DNA from: Plasmodium coatneyi
Taxonomy: Eukaryota > Apicomplexa > Aconoidasida > Haemosporida > Plasmodiidae
DNA length: 64,000 bases
Reading direction: 5' to 3'
NCBI RefSeq assembly: GCF_001680005.1
Contig: NC_033567.1
Location: 620,001 to 684,000, forward strand
How positions within the stretch are numbered: the first letter of the stretch is position 1; each line of letters begins with the position of its first letter. Shown here piece after piece: positions 52,217-63,175 of this stretch. The position numbers and the translations under genes are program-made. A model generated the notes under the pieces. The model had not been told where the DNA came from. It made no database searches and saw nothing but the letters and a program-made list of their open reading frames with translations.

Positions 52217-53940
52217 TTTTTATCAACGAAAGGGGGGAAAAAAAGGAAAAACGCGAAGGGCAAATGCAGATGCAAAAAAAACGCAACTGAAATGTGCGCG
52301 CACTGGATTATTGGGTTAAATGCAGTAAGGTCAAATAAAAAGGCTAGGAGTTCACTTGGAGCAATTCACTTGGGTGAAACAGTTAACGTGCAAATACGTA
52401 AAGTAGCGTTCGAACTTTGCCAAATATTTTTCCAAATTAAAAGACAATTTAATACTGCCAATTATGTGTGAGTGTTAAGGGGGCAATTTTTTTATGAAGG
52501 AAATCAAATTACGTTAAAAGGTGAGAACTGCGTAGAGAAAAAATAAATAACAAAATGAAACAAAAAAAAAAAAAAAAAAAAAAAAACATATCAGAACAGA
52601 ACAAAACAGAAAAAAATGGTGAAACGAAAAAATAGCAAATTTATAAACACACACGTGTTTACACTTGTTTACAATCGCGAATAGTTTCGTACAGTTTTGT
52701 AAAATTAAATTAACAAATTTGCAGAATGGATGGAATTAATTTTCTGACTTTTCCTCACCACAATGATTGACTGAAAATGGCTGTTTTGCTGGCCGCAATT
52801 GTGATGTTGGTTTTTTTTTTTTTTTTCCATCCATTTTGGCTGTTTTGACCACGTCGGTTGATTCGGCTGCATGGCTATTTTTTTACCCTTCTTTTTTTTA
52901 TTTTGTGCATGTAAAAAAAAATCTTTTCATTGATACAGCCAAATTTTTAATCTGTTAATGCTCCCTTTTTTACTATATATCTGTACACACACAGAAAGGA
53001 AAAAATTGAATGGAACTCCTTCATGGTTCCTCCTTTTCCAATACGCCTTTTTTGTGTGTTAAATGTGTACATAACTGTCAAGGGTGGAAACTCCCCGTTC
53101 GAGGTGAAAAGATATTGGAAAAAAAAAAAAAAACGCCCTGTGCACACTTAGTTGCATCCCCTAATGTGTGCACTATTTGTAAAGCTACGCCGTGTGGAAT
53201 TACCTACAAATTGTACCCTGCAACACACAGCTAGCCAAATGTTCTGGAAAAAAAAAAAAAAGCTATTTATCCACAACGGCATTTAAAGTTTCCCCTTATG
53301 CAGCACTTTATTTTCCACATAGTTTAAAAATGTTACATGTTCCTTCTTAAGGTAAAACAAGTTCATTTCTTTTGCCATCAATTCGGGAAAGCTTTCACAT
53401 GGCAAAACACGAAAAAAAAAAAATAAAAAGGGGGTAAAAATGGCCCACACGGGCTATAACGAGTTGTTAAAGAGGCTTTAAAAAACAAATAGTAAAAAAA
53501 CATCAGCGCTTACGTAAACTTTTTAATATGCGCAATATTTTACAAAAAGGGACCTATTTCCTCAAAAAAAAATTGTGTAAAATGGACAGACTAATCAATC
53601 CTATAACCAGTCTGAAATTCTTCCTCATAATATTTAATAAGTACATCATTTGGGGGGGTACTCCAGAAACAGGTACATTCATCTTGTACATATGCACGCT
53701 CATGTATTTGTACGATTAATGGATGGAAAAATAGTGGGGAAACTTTTTTTTCAATTCGCAAAATTGATTACAACTGTAAGCTAATTTAAAAGGTGTGGGA
53801 TGGATAACATGTTGGTGGTTTCGATACAAAATTCGATCATAAGCACATTTTATAATGCTAACATGGACCTTCCACATCTTCACGCATACTACTCTTCGGT
53901 TAACTATACGTTGTCAAAATGGTTACTCCCTAAAAATTCT
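52217..53940. other. Intergenic region upstream of the RRM gene
   Basis: A 1.7-kb stretch between two minus-strand genes. A runs occur at 52561-52586, 53119-53133, 53248-53261 and 53411-53422, and a T run at 52811-52826. It contains the RRM gene promoter and the TTC27 3' UTR. Short frames only. Confidence 0.55.
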
Positions 53941-56900
53941 TCATTTTATAATCTGCATAATTTGCGACAACTCAGTTACCTCCTGCTGACTAATATCCTT
54001 GTATTGCCTCAGAATGGACTCGATAATGTTCCTTAACTGGTATTTAAAGTTTCTAAAGAAAAAAAAAAAAAAGGAAAAGAAAAATAATGAAATATATTTA
54101 CAAGTTTGTTCGCCAATTTTACATTTTCGAATTTTCCAAACGGGAAAGAAGCATTCGTTTTACCCTCTCTTCTCCTCGACGTAATGTGTCTTAATAATAT
54201 GATACAAGAATTTCACGGCGGCAACTTGTTTGGAAATCAGCCTGTCAACTACATCTTTGGTGGTGCACTTTTGTGCTACACTCTGTATAGTGGTGGGCGC
54301 GAAAAAAAAAAAAAAAAAAATCGATGTTATGGGGGTTGTTTAGGGGCCACAAAAAAGGGGAAAATACATATACACTCAAACATATACAGACGCATGTACA
54401 CAGGTTTATACGCTCACGCCGATGTGCGGAAGCGCTGCGCCGCCAAAACATACCTCTAAGGAGCGTATCTCCTTAACTTTTGCCTCGTACGAGTCAACGA
54501 ATCTGCCCTTTATAAAGAGAAAAAAGGAGAACGCATTCCAGTAGGAGTCACACTCAGAAATGTAAGCCGATATGGTGCCCATGGTTGTAATAACTTTGTC
54601 CAGATAACTCAATCCATTTTTATCAGGAATTATGGTCTGCTTGTCATTTACAATAAGATCAGAGATGTATTCATAAACCCACGGCTGTATCTGTTTGACT
54701 TTATTCTTTTGACATAAAGTGATCAATGCCAAGCAGAAACTATCGACGTCATTTTGCATAATGGACAATTTAAGATAAGTATCCCAATATTTCCACTCAT
54801 TATTGTCAACCTTGACAGCTTGATTTATACAAATTTTTGCTGCTTTGTACATTTCTTTTTTCATATACAGGTAGGCCAAATTTCCATAAGCCTTTCCAGA
54901 ATCTTCATTCGTCATGCTAACCATACGTGTGAATGCTTTTACGGACTCATCGATTTTTTCTATTTTCATGTAGGAGCAACCTAGGATAAACCATATGTCG
55001 GGAAAAAGGGGAGATATTTCCAGAGCCTTTTCTAAATACTCACAACACGGATTGTACATTTCCTTACGGTAGTAAAAATTCCCAATAAATCTTGCCGCTT
55101 TCGCATATTTATAATTTGACAGTTTCCATGCATCTATGTAATAGTTCAAGGCATTCTTCGTGTCGACCAATCCGTATAAACATAACAAAGGGGGAGTTTT
55201 TTTTTTTTCTAGCAGATCGTCTAATAACTCTTTTGCTTCTTCTTTTCTATCTGCTTGAATCAAACAGGTGATGGCTTCTTCCCATAATTTCAAATCCTTA
55301 AAAAGGTTGAAAGCGGACACTACAGATCCCGTTTTCACCATAATATTTCCTATTTCTTTTTTCAGTTCCCAAGTGGTTGGATAGTACACATCAAAAAGGA
55401 ATTTTACCCTTTCTCCCCCGTGTGGTTTCATATCGTATGTCTCTTTCAGTAATTCATTTAGCTGCGCAGCAGCTCTATCTACGGTCTTCAATCGAAATGT
55501 TTCACATTTGCACTTATACCATAGAATACACGAGTGCAATAGCCAATTCTGATATTTTATCTGTAACAAATTGTTGTCTCTATTTTTTATTCCTTTTTGT
55601 TCCTTCTTGCTCGATTCCACATTTACATCATAGCATTTGAGGCACCTAGATATAACTGCACTTATCTTTTCGAACTTTATTTCGTCGTAGTGTGGATTGA
55701 ATCTAATCATGGAATAGCAAAAGTTGATCAAGGTTATCTGTTCATCAAATGTTAATATTTTAAAATAGTTATTTTGTGAATCCGTAAAGTATGGCTCTTC
55801 TAATATGTCTGTATCTGGGTCGAGGTCTTTTAATTTCCACATTACTTTTCCGTTTTGATTTGTTTTAGCCTGTTCGTCCCTATTTGGTGAGCATTCTTCT
55901 GTGTCAATGTTGGTGGGGGGTTCGATTCCCGAGGAGGTGCACCCTTCGGGGGATTTTTCTTCCCCAATCGGATTGGCATGATGATCCGTCGACTTCTCAC
56001 CCTTTTGGTCAATCTCTTCCCCATTTTTTGCTTCCATTTTTTTGCATGTCATTTTGTCTACATGTTCTTCTCCTAAACATTCTACCTCTGGGCTTACTTC
56101 ATCCGCTTTTTTTCCGCGAACACAGCAGTTTCTCTCCTCACACTCCTCCGTAGTCATCTTCTGCGAAGCGGCTAAACTGGAGGGAGTTTCCTCACCTGCG
56201 CCTTCTTCCCTCTTTTCACTTTCCTCCTCATGGGCATCCCCTCCTTTCTTATCATCAATAATTCGGTAGTCACTCCTCAATATGTCGTACTCACTGAGGG
56301 GCTCTATTTCTTTCAAAACTACAGATGTGTTGTCCTCCTCTTGTCCCCTTTTCGCCTTCAGCACTAAAATGGTGGCAGGTATCTTCTGGTACTTTCTCTT
56401 TATTCCCATTCTTCCGGTGAAGGAGTAGCTAAACTGACTCATCTCCGCAAGAACGTCCAGTAACCTCTGATAAGCATATACATAATTGTAGAAGGCCAAG
56501 TATATGGAAAAGTTAGATAAAGCACAAATCTGGAAATTTTGTGACATGTAATTTTCACAAAAGAGGTCGCAATTTTGCAAGTCCTTTTCATTTTCTCTCA
56601 AATGGGCAAAAATGTCTGGTACTTGTTCAATGACATTTATTTCTTGATCAATTAGTTCAAAATCGCTAGTCAGTAGTTTCACGTTTTTAAATATCCTAAG
56701 TGGAATGTCCACTACGTGGATTTTCAAGGAATAAAAACAGTCGTTGCTAGATGCAGCAAACAGTCTCTGCCATATGAAATAAATTCTGGCTTTCCACAAA
56801 TATTTGCTTTTAACAAAGTGTAGAAGCTTCGTCTCATTGTATTTTTTTTTTTTTTCTCCTTTTTGGTTCATCCCTACTGGGTTTTCCTTCTCAGGCACAC

Positions 56901-57786
56901 ACGTCATCTGCGGCGTGGAAGAATTACCATCTTGGGAGTTTTCGCCCAATCCGTTTGGTGTCCTTTCCTCGAAGTAGCTGTACTCATTTGAACACATAAT
57001 CGGCTGATCTGTTTGATTAAAATTATTCACTAGGTCCAGCAAAATTACGGATAAACAGAAGGCATTCATTAACTCACAGTGGGCATATATGGTCTCCCCC
57101 TCCAGCGATAAAAATTCCAAACATGAATTTAAAAACTCTTCATTTTTTATTTTCATCGTTTGGATGAACTCGCAAAAATGATTGTCTTCGTCGCACACCT
57201 GTGATGTTTGCATTTTCTTCTTTTCGCTGTCCCTGTTGGGGGGTGGAGGCCCTGTCCAGTTGTACTGCACGAACATATTCAAAAATGCGTAGCAGCAGAG
57301 GAGAATTTTTATTTCGTGAAGGAACGTAAAGCAAATTTGAAAAAAAGGAACTTTATTGCCATTCAGGCCTTCACTTTGTTCTTCCGCCTTGGGGCCCCAT
57401 CTCTTCCCTATATCTACCTTTTCGCGAGAAACATAACAAAATAATTCCTCCTTCACCAAGCTAATACTGCTGATGTCGTCATTTTTAAGAGTATCAGAAA
57501 TGAACTGAAATATGTCTCGTACCCATGGGTCAACGATGCACTCCTTATGGTTCCCTGCTTTAATCAACTTTAAAAAGTGGAACAAGTTTCTAACTTGAGA
57601 TGTTAACTCTTCTACTTGACAATCTATTTCACTCACTTTTTTCGGCGCTTCTTCCGCATGGCTCCTACACAAATCTGCCAGTTTTTTCGTTATTTCTGTC
57701 TCTTCTTTGTCGTAAAAGTCATCATTTTCTGGACTGAGGTAAATCAGCTCTTCCACAGACCATAGAATGGATTTCAAGTCTTCCAT
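53941..57786 (-). CDS. TTC27: TTC27-like tetratricopeptide-repeat protein, three exons
   Basis: Large TPR protein of the TTC27/Emw1 family, whose cellular role is poorly defined. Exons are 57786-54454, 54282-54164 and 54052-53941, joined in phases 0 and 2, giving 1187 aa. The donors are GAG|GTATGT and GAGAGG|GTAAAA; the acceptors ATACAG and CTTTAG. Without splicing, exon 1 would end in a nonsense 15-residue tail; with it the protein gains KCTTKDVVDRLISKQVAAVK, then FKYQLRNIIESILRQYKDIS, a typical helical end. TPRs are clearest near 900-1080: NPCCEYLEKALEISPLFPDI, then WFILGCSYMKIEKIDESVKA and KAYGNLAYLYMKKEMYKAAK, followed by NEWKYWDTYLKL, the family's W-x-x-Y motif. Two low-complexity inserts (about 290-330 and 510-640) interrupt the N-terminal half. 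Confidence 0.88.
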
Positions 57787-59212
57787 TGGGGGAAAAAAGT
57801 CTGTGCATTTTTTTTCTTCTAAATTGGCAGAAAAAAATAAAATAACCTAGCCAGGAGGCTATTTTCGAAAATGCAAAAATATCCTCCAAAGGGGAACAAT
57901 CATTGGGAAGTAAATTCAACTATAAGGGGGCCTTAGCCTACAAAAGATTGTCCCTTATATTCTAAACGTTTGCAGAACTGGTCGAAAAGGAGAGGCGAAC
58001 GTTTTTTTTTTTCTTCTTTCAAGAAAGCAGAGTTGGCAGCTTTTTTCTCGTTTGTTCCACTTTCTCGCGATAAGAATGTTGGCAAGTTTGGTATGCCACC
58101 GCGGTTGGAAATGCTGGGCAACAAATTTTCTCTATTTTTTTCTTCTACTATTTTTTTTTTCTATATATTTTTTCCTCTTTTTTTTCCTTTTTTTTTTTTT
58201 TTCTTCACCTTTTGGTGCGTCGTCTCACCTGTAAATTGGAACCGCTAAGCCTTTTTCGCCGTCGCCTCGGAGTGGCCGTGCGGGGGTGTCATTCTGACTT
58301 GGTTGTCCCCTTTTATAAATCTTTCATTTGTCAGAGGTTATTTCTTGCGGGTGTTTACGCCCACATGGGCTTTCACCGTTCACGCAAGTTCGTAGCGAAT
58401 AAAAAACGATTTCATCGAGGTCTTCCACTGTTTATTTGGTTCACATTCTCCACATGAGTACCTCTGCGCATGCGTTCACAATTAAAGGTGGGAAGTGCGC
58501 TATCAATAAGGTTTGGCGACCTTCATTTTTGCAGCCCCATTTTGCCGCATTCTTTATGCCATGCTCTGATTGATGTTAAACAGGCGAAGGGGTGATTTCA
58601 GAAAAAATATATTTTCACGCGCCCAGTTCGAAAAAGCACAGAAGAGGTTTCATTCATAGAGGAACCTTTTACCACACCATGTGTAGCTCCGTTATAGTAC
58701 AGAAAATGAGTAAATAGGATGGGCGAAGTGGTGATTCCCCCCCGTTTTGAGGGAACCCTTTGTGCCGGTGGGCTCCTCACAAAGGTGTACCTCTATTCAT
58801 AATAGGCAGGTTACACTAATATAAATAATAAGAGGTGAATATTTGGGACCATTAAATTATCCCCAACCATCCACACACACACATACATACATACAATAAC
58901 GCTCATAAACGTGTATATGTGGATCTACACATATTTCTACTCTGACACATCAACACCTTTACGTCACATGGGGAGCCACTCAGCAATGTCATGGTCTCAT
59001 AACTGAGGGTGACGGATGACCCAGTTACAGAGTACGCGAAGAGGGAGGGGGACAGCGAACGTTCGACAGAGATGCATACCTTTCCTTCTCCTTGTTGATG
59101 GTGCAAATTAACATGCAAGAAGCGAAATAGTAATTCTTAGAGCAGGCATTTAATCAAAGTGGCCCCAGTTTTACACCCCTTTTTTCCGAAAGCAAAACTT
59201 CTCCCCCTCAAA
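57787..59212. other. Divergent intergenic region, TTC27 / uS15m
   Basis: A 1.43-kb spacer between outward-facing genes with T runs near 58004-58013 and 58150-58202 and a CA/CATA run at 58873-58895. No gene-like frame. Confidence 0.55.
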
Positions 59213-60121
59213 ATGAACATCCTCAGTAGAGCGTTTAAACGAAATAATCTCCACGTATTTCCACCCAAGGATCACCATGTACCCTTCATTAGATGCGCAA
59301 AACGATATGAATCCAGAGTGAAGGCCCATAGATATACAGGCATAACTGCCATAAAAACACATGCCCAAAAAACAGAGTGGTATTTAAAAGCCGAAAGAGA
59401 CTTTCTAGCGGAACGGAATCAAATACCAAACGGGTTCATAGGCCTATGGCAATATGATGACATAAAACACTTGAGAAAAAATATGATAAATATGCTACAT
59501 CTGAATTGTGCCAACAACAAACAATTACATAAATATAAAAAGTTGTGTATAAGAAGATGTCTTCAGAGAAGACCATTCGATACTGGAAGCGCACCTGTTC
59601 AAATTGGATGCTTAACGGAAAAGATCCTAAATTTAAGGGCTCACTTAATTCTCAGATGTAAGGATCATCCGAAAAAAAGAACCATGTCCATTTGGCTAGC
59701 TAGAAGACAAAAATTAATGAAGTACCTATACAAAACAGATTTCGAATTATACAAACATACATGCAATTTGCTAAAAATTAAATGCATATTATTTGCCATC
59801 CCAGATTCAAGAGATCGATCCAAAGCCATCAATGCTGCTGCTGTGGATGGAGATAGATGTAAATTTCTAATTAGGCAAAAATTATGGAAAGGCAAATATA
59901 GACCCAGACCTATGAAAGATCCCAAAGGACAAACTATTAGATATACGAGACACCCCATAGAGCAACCTCCATCTGATTATGCACTTCCCAAGGAGTATAA
60001 ACCACAGATTTCAAATTCGTGGCCTTATGGTGTTAAGGAAAATTATCAAAAAGGGATCTACACTGTGTATAATCCTACAGCCCCTGGTTTGGGTTACTGT
60101 CCCGTCCCTATGCTGTTTTAG
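59213..60121 (+). CDS. Mitochondrial ribosomal protein uS15
   Basis: Small-subunit protein uS15 of an organellar ribosome; the N-terminus suggests mitochondria. Single exon of 302 aa starting at CAAAATGAAC. Residues 1-~40 (MNILSRAFKRNNLHVFPPKD and on) are Arg/Lys/His-rich, compatible with import. The uS15 core lies at ~100-190: RRPFDTGSAPVQIGCLTEKI (D-T-G-S and helix), then LNLRAHLILRCKDHPKKRTM and WLARRQKLMKYLYKTDFELY, the same order as bacterial S15 (D-T-G-S-x-x-V-Q, D-x-H-x-x-R, R-R-x-L-L-x-Y-L). Bacterial S15 has 89 aa; here ~100-residue extensions lie on both sides, the C-terminal one Pro/Tyr-rich. Long extensions fit mitoribosomes with fragmented rRNA (inference). Confidence 0.9.
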   Translation: MNILSRAFKRNNLHVFPPKDHHVPFIRCAKRYESRVKAHRYTGITAIKTHAQKTEWYLKAERDFLAERNQIPNGFIGLWQYDDIKHLRKNMINMLHLNCANNKQLHKYKKLCIRRCLQRRPFDTGSAPVQIGCLTEKILNLRAHLILRCKDHPKKRTMSIWLARRQKLMKYLYKTDFELYKHTCNLLKIKCILFAIPDSRDRSKAINAAAVDGDRCKFLIRQKLWKGKYRPRPMKDPKGQTIRYTRHPIEQPPSDYALPKEYKPQISNSWPYGVKENYQKGIYTVYNPTAPGLGYCPVPMLF

Positions 60122-60518
60122 CGGCGTAGTGAGTATGCGTAGCACACTTTGCATAGCTACGGAATTTGCGTGGTCACTCCCCGAGAACTGCTTGCAAACT
60201 TTTTTTTATTAAAACAAAATGGTTTATATGTTCATGTGACTTGTGAACGAAGTGTTCTCTACACACTACTCAAATATATATATATATATTTTTTTTCGGT
60301 TGGTGCAAATAAAGAAGTTTCTTCTTAGGGGTGGCCTATCGGCGCAACATTTCGTCGGACAAAAAAAAAGCAAAAATTTGAAGCGACCAAAATGGAAAAA
60401 ATGGGCTAGCGGAGTAGCGCACTGTAGCAGCAACGAAGCGACCATGGCGCAACGCGGTTTCAGCAATTTTGAGACAATTCCGCCCCACTTATCCCCCAAC
60501 CTGTGTGACACCTTTTCT
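60122..60518. other. Convergent 3' spacer, uS15m / ISD11
   Basis: A 397-bp tail-to-tail spacer with an AT run followed by T run at 60276-60297. No gene. Confidence 0.6.
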
Positions 60519-60936
60519 TCATTTAGTCACCAGGGGCTTATCCACGTGGTACATGTTGTGCACCACTGTTTGCCTCCTCAGCATGTTAAGGTATTCCCGG
60601 CAGTCCTTCTCAAACGCCTTCAGTTCTTCATCGGTGTGGTTCACATGGTTGTTGCTAAAAAATTCTCGGAAGGTATCTTTGGCCTGTAGAAAGGGAGGAA
60701 ATATATATGAGCGGCCAATTATGTGTTTTGTTCTTTGCAAATTTATCTGCGTCAGGAGTGTAAGCTGCTTTTCTTCCAGACAAAATAGTGACCCATTTTG
60801 TGGGAAAATTTTGTTATGCGCTATTAACCTTGTTCCTGAAGTAGACGCTGTAGTTTATGTTTTCAAATTTGGAAGCTTCACTTAGGATGTGGCGATAAAG
60901 AACCTTCATATTTTTTAGGTTATTCATCTTCATCAT
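60519..60936 (-). CDS. ISD11: ISD11 / LYRM4, LYR-motif partner of NFS1, two exons
   Basis: Small mitochondrial protein that stabilises the cysteine desulfurase NFS1 in iron-sulfur cluster assembly. Exons are 60936-60829 and 60683-60519, joined in phase 0 (ACAAG|GTTAAT, TACAG acceptor), giving 90 aa, the normal ISD11 size. The LYR motif is seen at residues 13-15 (MKVLYRHILSEASKFENINY), followed by SVYFRNK. Exon 2 supplies AKDTFREFFSNNH, then the C-terminal helix with YLNMLRRQTVVHNMYHVDKP, which matches the R-R-Q-x-x-x-x-x-x-Y-x-x-D-K end of ISD11. Start chosen as the first of clustered Mets (60936, 60933 and 60927 are all possible). No long presequence is expected for this family. Confidence 0.93.
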
Positions 60937-63175
60937 CCTTGAGCGCGTAAAAGTGTCTACACATATGCGCATACATATATGGATGCGTGTGCGCTTCAAA
61001 ATTTAGGAATGGCTAACTTGTTCTAAATATCCCCTAATGGTAACGCCCCCCTTTAAGCAATTTTTACAACATAGACGGGGTTCTTTTTTTTTCCCCCGTC
61101 CCCCGCTGTCGCGTAGGTCTCTGCCTTGAGTAAGTGCGCTGAATGGCTATCTTGAGCCAAACGTACGTTCACTTTTGCAGAAGCTTCGATTTACTTTGGA
61201 ATCGCTCCCGTTTGGTTTCCACACAATTAAGTTCGGCTGCCTTCCATGAGCATTCTTTGTAATTTTTCATAACACAGCACAGTTTCGCGGGCCCACCACA
61301 GGACGCATAAACGTTCACAGCGTCCTAAGTTTTTTTTTTTTTTTCCTTCACTTTGCTATGCCGCGTTTTGTTTCGTTAGCTTGTTGTTGTGCTGTTTTTG
61401 TGTTGTAGCATTTTGTTATTTTATTTTTCCATTTTGCTGCTTTATTATTTTTTTTTTTTCCCATATTAATATATTCTTTTATTTATTTTATTTTATTTTT
61501 TTTTTTTTTTCCCGTTGCGCCCATTTTTCAACAATTTGTGCGTGCCCCGGGAACTTGGGTACACCCGCCTCCGAAATTTCGGAGCGTCCACAAATGAGTA
61601 CACTTAAGGAGGAAACGTCACTCGCGTGCAGAATAAAAAAATGAACTTACTTAATATGCGTTATGTGAGGGTATTTTGAGACATCTCCATTAAAAATGCG
61701 ATGCCTATCCTAAGGCAGACATATATACCCAGTGGAAAAATACAGATCCGTAATTTGACCTGGTGCCACTCCGTACATATTGACAGGAAGAGAAGCAGTG
61801 CCGTCATTCTTAAAACAGTGTGAAAAAGATCCTAGTTTCTTCCTTACGCAAAAGGTTAGACTTTTTTTTAAATGAGGACTTAGATCATGCAATTTGAAAT
61901 TTTTCTTTGGCCACTCGTATGTAGATGCGACAGGTTATCGGTTTTACCAAACTGTGTAGGGAAGTTATGTAAGCACCATTTTGTGATTAATTGTTGGGGG
62001 AATGTAATTCGCCAAAAATAGTGAAGTAAAATGGCACACAAAAGGAATGGACACAGGGTACAGCCCATCACATTAATCTCTCGTTCCACTCCGCCCCCAT
62101 GATTGACCTCCTTGTATCGATGCCAAGACCCCCACATTTTTATACGACCGCGATACGAAATAAAGCAAAATGAAACAATAAATGAGTGGAAAAACAAAGA
62201 GAAAGAATAATCGCACACATATTTTTTTTCATTACATCCTGTATGGTTTTATATTTATATTTTATTCACCATCCCACGTACACCAATTGTGTAAAGGCAC
62301 AGATGCCCCGATAACCTCTCAGCGATGTTCATTGCAGACGTCCCAATGGCAATAAGGTTGGAGAGTCTACATAAATGTGTGTATTTTTGTTTTCTTCTTG
62401 CAAAAAGGAAAAATGGAAAATTTTCGTACAATCAGATATGGATATACAACGCTACATCCATGTGTGTGCATTTGGAAGAGCACGCATATGTATAATACCC
62501 ATTTAGACCTCATTTTTTCATATTAAGGCGTTCGAAGGGGAGGATGTAGAAGCCAATCGGTGCTCCCACTTAACAGGGCGGAGAGAAACCCTTACACTTT
62601 GCGAAAAAAAAAAAAAAAAAAAAAAAAAAAGACAAACAAGCAAATATGCAAGCAAAAAAGGAGCACAGAAATGACAAAATGGAGAAAAAAAAAAAAAAAA
62701 AAACACACATTTAAAGCCGAAAATTATTTTAATCGCGTAAAAACATAACAATAATTCATTCACATTTTTTCGAAGCTGCTGAAATAATGCCAAGCATGAC
62801 CTTTGCAATGTTTCTTACGAATATTCTTAAATCCCAGTAGGGGGAGACAAAAAAAGGAAATTCCCCTTTTCAACAAACCCGCATTTTTTACCATTTTGTA
62901 ATTGCACCAATTGGCGACGGTTTCAATTAGGGGGCCCAAATAGCACTACTCGAACGATGCTCCCATATTTGGCATAGCTACTGCTAATTGTTCACCCGGA
63001 AAGTGACAAGACCATATTTCCTTTGGCATTCCTATGTGAAAAATAGAATAACCACTTTTCTGCGAAATTGCCCCTCACCGCATCCATAGATGTGACGGAT
63101 TTGCACTAATCCCTTAGGCGTATGACATCCACGCACCCCCATCCTCAGTAACTTTATTTTCACAAGCATAATTAA
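60937..63175. other. Divergent intergenic region, ISD11 / coiled-coil gene
   Basis: A 2.2-kb spacer between outward-facing genes. It has T-rich blocks (61329-61344, 61447-61510) and A runs (62604-62631, 62684-62702), and otherwise mixed sequence. Frames up to 112 codons are open but have no gene character. Confidence 0.55.

Noticed and set aside
55918..55935. GGTTCGATTCCC tRNA-like box
   Set aside because: Lies inside the TTC27 coding sequence and has no surrounding cloverleaf.
55884..56269. Plus-strand frames antisense to the TTC27 low-complexity insert
   Set aside because: Ser/Phe/Leu-rich shadows of an acidic coding insert on the other strand.
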